Below, piece by piece: positions 1 to 5,615 of a DNA stretch of 6,859 bases (its first letter is position 1; each line of letters starts with the position of its first letter). The notes under the pieces were generated by a model. The model made no database searches and was not told where the DNA came from. It worked only from the letters and a program-made list of their open reading frames with translations. Origin of the DNA: an uncultured Eubacteriales bacterium (GTDB taxonomy: Bacteria > Bacillota > Clostridia > Peptostreptococcales > Anaerovoracaceae); assembly GCA_900553025.1 (NCBI GenBank), contig USBT01000050.1, positions 1 to 6,859 of the forward strand. The letters are read 5' to 3'. The position numbers and the translations under genes are program-made.

Positions 1-143
1 TATCATCTTCATATGCCATCTTATTTTTTAGAGACATTTACTGAATATCCCTAAAAAGATAGTTCAATTTATTTCTGATACACCCTCTTATGGCATCATT
101 ACTATAAGGAGAGATAGTTCCCCTATTACAGAAAAAATCTTTT
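1..143. other. Intergenic region downstream of the PepSY-like gene, Bacteroidales-type end
   Basis: This AT-rich stretch holds no gene that I can support. On the minus strand an ATG at 17-19 opens a frame that runs off the window edge (M-A-Y-E-D-D...), so it could be the first codons of a next gene, but six residues are not enough to judge. A 9-base direct repeat, agatagttc, occurs at 57-65 and 112-120. The A6/T6 run at about 132-145, just after the PepSY-like stop, is a short palindrome with no GC stem, so it is not a convincing terminator. Confidence 0.4.
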
Positions 144-584
144 TTAATCGCTCAACTTCAAGAATCCTCCAAACTGATCGAAGTCTACTTCCAATCCATT
201 TTCCAATGTCAGTTCATATCCCTTGCGGTTACGTTCTATCTTCACCGTTTTATGCCCGTTATAATTAGCTTTCATATACTTGGAAATAGCCTGAGGGATA
301 AAAGTAGAAGGAACCGACTTGTTCTTGCAATCTATCTCAAGCCACTCTCCCTTTGAATTGAACTCCAATTCAATGCCATCGGCCAATTTCACATCATAGG
401 AAGTGGTCTGAAACAAGTCCTTTTCAATCTTGATATACGCAACTTTAGTCTGAGAGAAATGTTTGCCGATCATTTCACGTGCGGCAACAGGAAGCTTATT
501 CACATCGCGGGTCACAACATCGCCTGCCATGGCGAACTGAAGAGAGCATACCAGCATAGCCATTAAAAATAAAATCTTTCTCAT
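144..584 (-). CDS. Secreted PepSY-like (DUF2874-type) protein, Bacteroidales origin
   Basis: This 146-residue protein is predicted to be exported to the periplasm. Residues 1-20 form a classical signal peptide: basic MRK, a hydrophobic core, and an A-M-A cleavage site before G21. C13 does not sit in a proper lipobox, so a lipoprotein is unlikely. The mature part is two copies of one module, about 31-84 and 91-144. Each begins with LP or VP plus an amphipathic helix and ends in a matching strand pair: YDVKLADGIELEF...GEWLEI in the first copy, YELTLENGLEVDF...GGFLKL in the second. This layout is typical of the PepSY-like putative periplasmic proteins of Bacteroides and relatives. Their molecular function is not established, and roles in inhibition, ion binding or envelope stress are only suggestions. 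The gene has no Shine-Dalgarno site, as is usual in Bacteroidetes and unlike every other gene here. It appears to come from a different organism than the operon. Confidence 0.85.
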   Translation of the reverse strand: MRKILFLMAMLVCSLQFAMAGDVVTRDVNKLPVAAREMIGKHFSQTKVAYIKIEKDLFQTTSYDVKLADGIELEFNSKGEWLEIDCKNKSVPSTFIPQAISKYMKANYNGHKTVKIERNRKGYELTLENGLEVDFDQFGGFLKLSD

Positions 585-676
585 AATCTAATTTATTCTT
601 TAGTTAGTTAATGCCATACCAACAACTAACCGCCTAAAAAGATTATGACGCGAAAAATTATTCCTGTATTTTAGAT
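585..676. other. Leader region of the PepSY-like gene
   Basis: These 92 bases lie between the truncated dxs frame and the PepSY-like start. The region is AT-rich and has no purine-rich ribosome site before the start at 584. It contains a 7-base inverted repeat (listed separately). I looked for the Bacteroidetes promoter pattern (TTTG at -33, TAnnTTTG at -7) on the minus strand and found only poor approximations, so no promoter is called. It most likely belongs to the Bacteroidales piece. Confidence 0.45.
603..630. promoter_or_regulatory. Inverted repeat upstream of the PepSY-like gene, possible operator
   Basis: GTTAGTT at 603-609 and AACTAAC at 624-630 are perfect reverse complements separated by 14 bases. 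The repeat lies about 19-46 bases before the PepSY-like start, where a dimeric regulator could bind or a weak leader hairpin could form. The arm-centre spacing of 21 bases is about two helical turns, which favours protein binding over RNA folding. No regulator gene is visible, so the role is inferred from symmetry and position only. Confidence 0.3.
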
Positions 677-1270
677 TTAATTAAGGCTGTCTTCCAACAT
701 AGGAGGAAGCTCCTCCATATCCTCATTTTTAGATATGCTCATTTCATTATCATTTAATATAACAATAACACGTCGTCCGCTCTCACTAATATTGTTAAGC
801 CCTTCAAATGCGAGTCCCCCTGTCATTGCTCCATCACCTATGATTGCAACTATATTGTAATCATCATGCTTCAAATCTCTACTTACGACCATTCCCATGG
901 CCAATGAAATGGCTGTGCTGCTATGGCCAGTGTCGAATACATCATGTGGACTTTCGCAAACCTTAGGAAATCCACTCATGCCTCCATACTGTCTCAGCGA
1001 ATCAAAACCCTTGGCCCTGCCGGTCAATATTTTGTGCACATAGCTCTGGTGTCCGACATCCCAAATTAGTTTATCTTTTGGACTGTCAAAGGCAAAATGT
1101 AGTGCAAGAGTTAACTCAACAACACCAAGGTTAGGAGCCAAATGTCCCCCTGTTTTTGACACTTTCTCTATGAGAAAATCCCTTATTTGATAACTGAGCA
1201 GATCCAAATCATCGAAAGTCATTTTCTTTAAATCATTAGGGAAGTCATATTCATAAAGTGATTTAGACAT
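677..1270 (-). CDS. dxs: Truncated 1-deoxy-D-xylulose-5-phosphate synthase (Dxs), N-terminal third with unrelated tail
   Basis: Full Dxs (about 620 residues) condenses pyruvate and glyceraldehyde-3-phosphate with thiamine diphosphate, the first step of the MEP isoprenoid pathway. Here 197 codons are present. Residues 1-182 are clear Dxs: GGHLAPNLGVVELT (41-54, with the family-conserved His43), DVGHQ (71-75), FDTGHSST (112-119), and the thiamine-binding motif from GDG (145-147) to NDN (173-175). Similarity stops after NDNEMSISKN. Residues 183-197 do not match the family and a stop follows, so the rest of the thiamine domain and the pyrimidine-binding and C-terminal domains are missing. The product could not be active. 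The start is well supported: AAAGAGG at 1276-1282 lies five bases before the ATG, and ispA stops two bases upstream. In the intact genome this is probably a normal full-length dxs, cut here at a sequence junction. Confidence 0.9.
   Translation of the reverse strand: MSKSLYEYDFPNDLKKMTFDDLDLLSYQIRDFLIEKVSKTGGHLAPNLGVVELTLALHFAFDSPKDKLIWDVGHQSYVHKILTGRAKGFDSLRQYGGMSGFPKVCESPHDVFDTGHSSTAISLAMGMVVSRDLKHDDYNIVAIIGDGAMTGGLAFEGLNNISESGRRVIVILNDNEMSISKNEDMEELPPMLEDSLN
680..727. other. Junction between Firmicute operon and Bacteroidales-type DNA
   Basis: Dxs family similarity is clear through the Asn codon at 725-727 of the SISKN motif. The next 15 codons (680-724) encode an acidic tail, EDMEELPPMLEDSLN, that Dxs proteins lack, and from about 585 downward the sequence is of Bacteroidales character. 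The breakpoint therefore lies in or very near this interval. It contains a short hairpin, GGAGGA at 702-707 and TCCTCC at 711-716 with a 3-base loop. No insertion-sequence end, integrase, attachment site or target duplication is visible. A chimeric assembly or ligation artefact is the simplest reading. Confidence 0.65.
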
Positions 1271-1272
1271 TT

Positions 1273-2175
1273 TTACCTCTTTCTTGTAGATAGCTTGAGA
1301 ACAAGATCTCTGAAGAAGGCGGCGTTATCGTAATAATCTTCAATAGCCTTTACGGCCTCTTCAGTATATTCGTTTAGCTTTTCTTGGGATTTTTCAAGAC
1401 CCTGTTTCGTAACATATGTAATCTTCTTTCTATCCTTGTCAGAACCGATGTTTTTACCAAGCTCTTCACTATTTCCAACTTCATCAAGTATATCATCAGC
1501 TATCTGATAGGCTAATCCCAAATATTCAGCATAAGTTGTCATCTTATTCATCATATCTTCATCAGCACCGCCGATGTAAAGCCCAGCTCGAATGGCAGCA
1601 ACAATTAATGCACCGGTTTTGTTAATATGTATATATTCGATCATTTCAAGTGAACTGTCCTGATTTTCAGCTTCCATATCAGAAACCTGGCCTGCAACCA
1701 TGCCTCTAACTCCTGCATATTTTGCTATTGCATACATTGCATTAATTCTTCTCTTCAAATTATCCATATTGTCAAAATGAAGATATAAATCCTTGATCAT
1801 TATCTCGAATGCTGTGTTTAGGAGCCCATCGCCTGCGAGTGTTGCAATTGCGTCACCAAATACCTTATGGTTCGTTGGCTTTCCCCTTCTGAGATCATCG
1901 TTATCCATGGAAGGAAGGTCATCATGTATTAAAGAATATGTGTGAATATATTCTATTGCTGAGGCATAGGCAAGAGCATCTTCAGCCTTTCCGCCTGCAA
2001 ACTCACATGCAGCAAGAAGCAGTGTAGGTCTGAGACGCTTCCCACCTGCATCAAGAGAATATCTAATTGCCTCATAAAGACTATGGCTCTTCTCATCAAT
2101 CCTAGGCAAATAGTCAGGAAGATAATCATTGATCAAATCCAAATATCTTTTGTACGTCTTATTCAAATCATCCAT
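1273..2175 (-). CDS. ispA: Farnesyl diphosphate synthase (polyprenyl synthetase family)
   Basis: This cytoplasmic all-helical enzyme adds isopentenyl diphosphate to dimethylallyl and geranyl diphosphate to make farnesyl diphosphate, the precursor of undecaprenyl phosphate and other lipids. Numbering from the upstream ATG at 2184, the sequence shows GGKRLRP (47-53, diphosphate-binding), the first aspartate-rich motif DDLPSMD (88-94, DDxxxxD form), GKPTNH (101-106), KT (189-190) and the second motif DDILD (230-234). Tyr83, five residues before the first motif, together with the two-residue insertion in it, is the pattern of bacterial C15 synthases. The chosen start is the ATG at 2175: GGGAGGAG at 2185-2192 is about nine bases from it but touches the ATG at 2184. 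The resulting protein is 300 residues, normal for the family. The start overlaps the xseB stop by 8 bases, and dxs follows after 2 bases, so the genes are probably coupled. Confidence 0.95.
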   Translation of the reverse strand: MDDLNKTYKRYLDLINDYLPDYLPRIDEKSHSLYEAIRYSLDAGGKRLRPTLLLAACEFAGGKAEDALAYASAIEYIHTYSLIHDDLPSMDNDDLRRGKPTNHKVFGDAIATLAGDGLLNTAFEIMIKDLYLHFDNMDNLKRRINAMYAIAKYAGVRGMVAGQVSDMEAENQDSSLEMIEYIHINKTGALIVAAIRAGLYIGGADEDMMNKMTTYAEYLGLAYQIADDILDEVGNSEELGKNIGSDKDRKKITYVTKQGLEKSQEKLNEYTEEAVKAIEDYYDNAAFFRDLVLKLSTRKR

Positions 2176-2368
2176 CTTGTTCATCTCCTCCCATTACTTT
2201 TTCAATTTCAAGCTTTGTCTCTTCGAGCATATTCATGCATTCTTTATAACTTTCCATGCCTTCTTTGTAGCATCTTAAACTTTCTTCAAGGGTCAAGTTG
2301 CCTGATCTGATTTTTTCGCTCATCTGATTTAAAATTTCCAAATTATCTTCAAAACTCATTTTTTTCAT
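2168..2368 (-). CDS. xseB: Exodeoxyribonuclease VII small subunit
   Basis: XseB binds in several copies to XseA to form exonuclease VII, which degrades single-stranded DNA from both ends to short oligonucleotides in repair. The protein is a small helical hairpin. The family pattern is visible: MSFEDNLEILNQMSEKIRSG, then NLTLEESLRCYKEGM, then a second long helix rich in Glu and Lys. The acidic tail GDEQDG is variable in the family. The frame opens upstream at 2380, but GAGG at 2375-2378 sits six bases before the ATG at 2368, whereas the 2380 ATG has only AT-rich sequence before it. This gives 66 residues, within the normal 60-85 range. It lies 36 bases downstream of xseA and overlaps ispA by 8 bases. 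Confidence 0.92.
   Translation of the reverse strand: MKKMSFEDNLEILNQMSEKIRSGNLTLEESLRCYKEGMESYKECMNMLEETKLEIEKVMGGDEQDG
2185..2192 (-). promoter_or_regulatory. Ribosome binding site deciding the ispA start
   Basis: GGGAGGAG on the minus strand lies inside the 3' end of xseB. It directly abuts the ATG at 2184, leaving no spacer, but is nine bases from the in-frame ATG at 2175. The later ATG is therefore the likelier start, and it gives an 8-base overlap with the xseB stop codon. Confidence 0.65.
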
Positions 2369-2374
2369 GATCAT

Positions 2375-2378
2375 CCTC
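2375..2378 (-). promoter_or_regulatory. Ribosome binding site deciding the xseB start
   Basis: GAGG on the minus strand is followed by the six-base spacer ATGATC and the ATG at 2368. The site itself lies within the first codons of the longer open frame that begins at 2380, so the four extra residues M-R-M-I are probably not translated. Confidence 0.55.
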
Positions 2379-2404
2379 ATAATATTTTATAATATAATCA
2401 GTAT

Positions 2405-3532
2405 CTACTCTTTATTTTCAACCAAGCAAAATAGTTTGCCGTCATGTAATGTCACTGTAATTTGTTCTCCTGCATCCACGTCATTTACAGATTTAATAAT
2501 ATTTTGTCCGCAATCTTCTGCAAGAGAATATCCTCTTTTCAATATTAATTCGGGGTTATTAGCCTCAAGTGTAAGAGCTGCATTCTGGCACTGATGTTTT
2601 AGCCTGATTAATATATTTTCCATTTCTCTACTAAGCGCGGAAAGTGAAAGGTCAATCTGCCTTTCCATTATTTTGCTCCTTCCAGCAAGAGAATCCCTGA
2701 GTAGAGCAGCTCTGTCATTTAAATAATCTATAAGCTCAAAAGAATTATACGCTGCCTTTTCAGCTGCAGCGGTCGGTGTCTCGGCCCTGTAGTCTGCTAC
2801 CATGTCGCATATCGTAAAGTCTGTCTCGTGACCAACTCCTGATATAATTGGAATCTTAGAATCGAAAACAGCCCTTGCCAAAGCTTCTTCGTTATATGCC
2901 CATAAATCTTCCCTAGAGCCTCCGCCCCTTCCAACTATTAGAACATCCATATCAGGATAGATCCTGTTAGCTTTGCGAATTTTTTCAGAAATATCTCTTG
3001 CAGCCTCAGGCCCTTGGACAAGGGATGGAAAAATTGAAATTTTGACCCTGTCATTTTTATTTGAAATCGTTGAGATTATATCTTCAATTGCGGCACCGTC
3101 ACCTGATGTAATTACACCTATATGCGATGCAAATCTAGGTATATCTTTTTTATATTCAGTGTTGAAAAGACCTTCAGCATCCAATTTTTGCTTAAGCGCT
3201 TCAAAGGCCATAGCCATGGCACCGTCTCCAGCAGGTTTCATGGAATTTACAAAAATAGAATATGTGCCATTTGGTTTGTAAACACTTACAAATCCTGCAA
3301 TTTCAACATTCATGCCGTCATCAGGCTCAAATCTTAGGTATGCGGACCTATTCTTAGACAGAAAGCAATTTACTTTGGCAGAGTCATCTTTAATAGAAAA
3401 ATATTTGTGACCACTGCTGTGGTTCTTATAACCTGTAATCTCACCAGTTATTTTTAAATTTGATAAGGTGCTATTTCCCCTCATAAGAATGTCTATGTAA
3501 TTATTAAGCTGTGAGACTGTTATAGGCTTCAT
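2405..3532 (-). CDS. xseA: Exodeoxyribonuclease VII large subunit
   Basis: XseA is the catalytic subunit of exonuclease VII and works with XseB, encoded next. Residues 1-100 form the N-terminal OB-fold that holds single-stranded DNA (LKITGEITGYKNHSSGHKYFSIKD...). The catalytic domain runs from about 105 and carries IGVITSGDGAAIEDI (138-152), GRGGGSREDLW (201-211), GHETDF (234-239) and ETPTAAAE (251-258), all hallmarks of the family. A helical, coiled-coil-prone part (about 262-325) precedes the C-terminal LKRGYSL motif (331-337). At 375 residues it is shorter than the usual 400-450, mainly through a compact helical region, and no motif is missing. The start is set at the ATG at 3532, because AGAGAGG at 3538-3544 is five bases upstream; a longer TTG-initiated frame from 3556 has no such site. 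It begins 29 bases after the nusB stop. Confidence 0.95.
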   Translation of the reverse strand: MKPITVSQLNNYIDILMRGNSTLSNLKITGEITGYKNHSSGHKYFSIKDDSAKVNCFLSKNRSAYLRFEPDDGMNVEIAGFVSVYKPNGTYSIFVNSMKPAGDGAMAMAFEALKQKLDAEGLFNTEYKKDIPRFASHIGVITSGDGAAIEDIISTISNKNDRVKISIFPSLVQGPEAARDISEKIRKANRIYPDMDVLIVGRGGGSREDLWAYNEEALARAVFDSKIPIISGVGHETDFTICDMVADYRAETPTAAAEKAAYNSFELIDYLNDRAALLRDSLAGRSKIMERQIDLSLSALSREMENILIRLKHQCQNAALTLEANNPELILKRGYSLAEDCGQNIIKSVNDVDAGEQITVTLHDGKLFCLVENKE

Positions 3533-3537
3533 TACGT

Positions 3538-3544
3538 CCTCTCT
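3538..3544 (-). promoter_or_regulatory. Ribosome binding site deciding the xseA start
   Basis: AGAGAGG on the minus strand, then the five-base spacer ACGTA and the ATG at 3532. Family alignments also begin near the MKPITVSQLN that follows. The eight residues readable upstream, beginning with a TTG at 3556, are therefore unlikely to be part of the protein. Confidence 0.65.
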
Positions 3545-3561
3545 CATACCTAACAAAATAC

Positions 3562-3984
3562 TTATTCCATTCTCTCTTTAGCAATCGTTTTCTCAATTGC
3601 TCCAAGAAGTGCATTGACAAAAGCAGGTGAAGTATCTGTGCCATATATTTTGGCTAGGTTCACCGCCTCGTTAATAGTTACAGCTACGTCAATATCATCG
3701 AAAAACAAAATCTCTGTAATCGCAAGTCTTAATATTGAAAGATCAATTTTTGCAATTCTTTTGATATCCCATTCCTTAGAATAATTTTTGATATATTCAT
3801 CAACTTTTTCATGGGCATTTAAGAAATTGTTATAAAGCTTTTCGCAATAATTTTTATCTAAATTTTTTACATCATCCTCAAAGTATATTTCCTTATCACA
3901 GCCATCAAAATCATTTCTTGCTTCAATCTGGAAAATAATTTTCATCATTTTTTCTCTTGATATTTTTCTTCTATTTACGTTCAT
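3562..3984 (-). CDS. nusB: Transcription antitermination factor NusB
   Basis: NusB pairs with NusE (ribosomal protein S10), binds boxA in rRNA leader transcripts and supports antitermination and rRNA processing. The 140-residue length and all-helical composition fit the family. The N-terminus has the basic RRKISREKMMKIIFQIE helix, in the place of the family's R..AR..A...LYQ motif. The strongest match is the C-terminal half: the W72-containing segment DIKRIAKIDLSILRLAITEI (73-92), then INEAVNLAKIYG (104-115) and FVNALLGAI (122-130). AAGAGGA at 3991-3997 stands six bases before the ATG, supporting the start. The gene overlaps the end of the Asp23-family gene by 14 bases, which suggests translational coupling, and precedes xseA. 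The middle section (24-70) is diverged and rich in Asp, Asn and Lys. Confidence 0.95.
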   Translation of the reverse strand: MNVNRRKISREKMMKIIFQIEARNDFDGCDKEIYFEDDVKNLDKNYCEKLYNNFLNAHEKVDEYIKNYSKEWDIKRIAKIDLSILRLAITEILFFDDIDVAVTINEAVNLAKIYGTDTSPAFVNALLGAIEKTIAKERME

Positions 3985-4315
3985 TAATTTTCCTCTTAAA
4001 GTTTACACCTTGAACATGTATATCTATTTTTGCAATATTTAGCTGAAAATCTTGCTTTAAAGATTTTGCAACGTTTTCCTGTATATTCCACGATATTTCA
4101 GGTATGTTTTCACCGTAGTTAATCGTCACAAAGATATCTATAATATATCCTCTTTTATCCTTGCTTATCTTTATACCCTTGTTTGGGGAATTTATGCCCA
4201 ATATACTTTTTGAAAGCTGCTCTGTTAAATTTTCAGTCAAGCTAGAAACACCCTGCGTGCCTAGAACGATCTCTTTAATGCTTGAAATGATATCCTGTTC
4301 ATTCACGACACTCAT
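3971..4315 (-). CDS. Asp23/Gls24 family (DUF322) envelope stress-type protein
   Basis: From the chosen start this is a 114-residue soluble protein. Family features are the N-terminal helix ending in GVSSL (22-26), the strand GIKISKDKRGYIIDIFVTINYG (47-68), the helix IPEISWNIQENVAKSL (71-86) and the closing strand KIDIHVQGVNF (96-106). Asp23 of Staphylococcus associates with the membrane through partners and affects cell-wall stress, but most members, including those next to nusB in Clostridia, have no proven function. The open frame extends to 4345, yet GGAGAG at 4320-4325 is four bases before the ATG at 4315. That start leaves one base after the upstream stop codon, whereas the longer version would overlap the membrane protein gene by 29 bases. 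The conserved position before nusB agrees with the assignment. Confidence 0.88.
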   Translation of the reverse strand: MSVVNEQDIISSIKEIVLGTQGVSSLTENLTEQLSKSILGINSPNKGIKISKDKRGYIIDIFVTINYGENIPEISWNIQENVAKSLKQDFQLNIAKIDIHVQGVNFKRKINERK

Positions 4316-4316
4316 A

Positions 4317-5615
4317 TTACTCTCCGCATTCCTCATCTTCAGCATCCTCTTTTGTTTCTGTTACTACAAGCTTAACCTTATCAATCCTTCGCTCTTTAAC
4401 AGAAGTAATCGTAATTTTGTAGTTACCAAAATCGACTTCTTTGCCAAGATCTGATTCAGTAGGTATTTCGCCAAGATGGTCAATTATGAATCCACCTATA
4501 GTTTCGCTGCTGTCGGATTCTAAAACAATTCCATAGTCCTCCTCAAGGTCATCAAGGCTAACATTACCGTCAATAAGGAATGTGTTCTCATCTATTTTGT
4601 TAACAATATGTGCATCCTCGTCATACTCGTCATCTATGTCGCCTACTATCTCCTCGACAATGTCCTCCATAGTTACAATGCCGCTGAATCCACCGTATTC
4701 GTCAATTAGAATAGCGATATGATTCTTAGTCTTCTGAAGTTCAAAGAAAAGCGAATCTATATTCTTTGTTTCAGGCACAAAATACGGCTCTCTGAGTATC
4801 CCTCTTATATCAACCTTATCAAATCCAGTTTCCCTTGCCTTTATCAGATAATCCTTTATATTTAATATTCCAATTATATTATCATAATCATCCTCATACA
4901 CTGGAATCCTCGAGTATCTCAGCTCCATTAGCTTATCAATATATTCGGATGTAGGCTCCAGAATATCTATCGCAAAAACATCAGTCCTAGGCGTCATAAT
5001 TTCATATGCTAATTCATCGTCAAAGTTAAAAATAGACGAAATCATCTTCCGACCTTCCTCTTTGATAATACCGCTCTCCCGTCCGACTTCAAGCATCGAC
5101 ATTACCTCATCTTCAGAAAAGAATTTATTTTCGATATCAATATCCTCTTTGAACAATATGAGAATAATGTTCACGATTGTTTTCGATATCCAAAACAAAG
5201 GAAGACTAATTATATGCAAGCCATAGACAAAATAGCAGCATTTAATAGCAATTTTCTCGCTGTGAAGAAGTGCAAATTTTGATGATAGCAGTATGGAAAA
5301 TGTAACGACAAGTATCAGCCATAAAATTACAAGCAATATAAAATCATACGGAATTTTCCATAAAATAAAGATAGAATAAGAAAAAATCAGTAGCGAAAAT
5401 AACTTGATAGAAAATTGATATTTAAGAGGTCTTTCTAGCAGATTAATGGTAAAATCAAGTCTTTTTAAATATCTTTCATTCTCATCTGTGAATTTTTTCA
5501 GTCTGCTCTGGCTCGTGCTGTCAAGTGCTGTCGTAAAGCTTTGAAATAAGCCAAGCAAAATTAAATTTATAAATAATATTATAAAATGTCCGTATAAATC
5601 GGGGTCAGATTTCAT
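4317..5615 (-). CDS. CorC/HlyC (CNNM-type) membrane protein with DUF21, CBS pair and transporter-associated domain
   Basis: This 432-residue inner-membrane protein belongs to the CNNM/CorC group, several of which export Mg2+; the older name hemolysin reflects history, not proven toxicity. Hydrophobic segments at about 10-30, 68-86, 90-110 and 125-155 form a DUF21 unit. An acidic linker helix with EDEVMSMLEVGRESGIIKEEG (168-188) follows. Next come two CBS motifs: one beginning IMTPRTDVFAID (206-217) with RYSRIPVYEDDYDNIIGILN, the other with HIAILIDEYGGFSGIVTMED (299-318). The C-terminal CorC_HlyC domain runs from about 345 to 418 (LIDGNVSLDDLEEDYGI...), and an acidic tail ends the protein. The CBS pair usually binds adenine nucleotides. 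The membrane part is diverged: the family's (S/A)ETAL-like segment here reads FTTALD (27-32). AAGGAG at 5622-5627 lies six bases before the ATG, and the start overlaps the U32 gene stop as ATGA. The transported ion is inferred from family. Confidence 0.9.
   Translation of the reverse strand: MKSDPDLYGHFIILFINLILLGLFQSFTTALDSTSQSRLKKFTDENERYLKRLDFTINLLERPLKYQFSIKLFSLLIFSYSIFILWKIPYDFILLVILWLILVVTFSILLSSKFALLHSEKIAIKCCYFVYGLHIISLPLFWISKTIVNIILILFKEDIDIENKFFSEDEVMSMLEVGRESGIIKEEGRKMISSIFNFDDELAYEIMTPRTDVFAIDILEPTSEYIDKLMELRYSRIPVYEDDYDNIIGILNIKDYLIKARETGFDKVDIRGILREPYFVPETKNIDSLFFELQKTKNHIAILIDEYGGFSGIVTMEDIVEEIVGDIDDEYDEDAHIVNKIDENTFLIDGNVSLDDLEEDYGIVLESDSSETIGGFIIDHLGEIPTESDLGKEVDFGNYKITITSVKERRIDKVKLVVTETKEDAEDEECGE
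4320..4325 (-). promoter_or_regulatory. Ribosome binding site deciding the Asp23-family start
   Basis: GGAGAG on the minus strand overlaps the last codons of the upstream CorC-type gene and is followed by TAAT and the ATG at 4315. It supports starting at M-S-V-V-N-E-Q-D, dropping ten upstream residues that lie over the preceding coding region. Confidence 0.55.

Noticed and set aside
1..19. Start of another gene on the minus strand (ATG at 17-19)
   Set aside because: Only about six codons lie in the window and no recognisable promoter or ribosome site precedes them, so it cannot be called a gene.
131..146. A-run/T-run palindrome after the PepSY-like stop as a rho-independent terminator
   Set aside because: It has no GC-rich stem and a loop of about two bases, so the hairpin would be unstable.
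144..584. Lipoprotein signal in the PepSY-like protein
   Set aside because: C13 is preceded by M-L-V and has no small residue before it. The A-M-A site at 18-20 is a better type I signal peptidase site.
702..716. GGAGGA/TCCTCC hairpin at the junction as a terminator or mobile-element end
   Set aside because: The stem is only six pairs with a three-base loop, has no adjacent T run on the minus strand, and no transposase or target duplication is nearby.
677..1270. A natural, short thiamine-dependent protein in place of Dxs
   Set aside because: The frame ends in the middle of the thiamine-binding fold right after NDNEMSISKN, and the following DNA changes taxonomic character. A broken or chimeric full-length gene explains this better.
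2369..2404. Internal promoter between xseA and xseB (TATAAA-like bases)
   Set aside because: The region is simply AT-rich, and the nearest TTGAAA is about 19 bases from a TATATT, with no good -35/-10 pair. The genes are close enough for co-transcription.
2973..3337. Plus-strand open frames opposite xseA as genes
   Set aside because: They lie wholly within the well-conserved xseA coding region, have no ribosome site and resemble no known protein, so they are antisense shadows.
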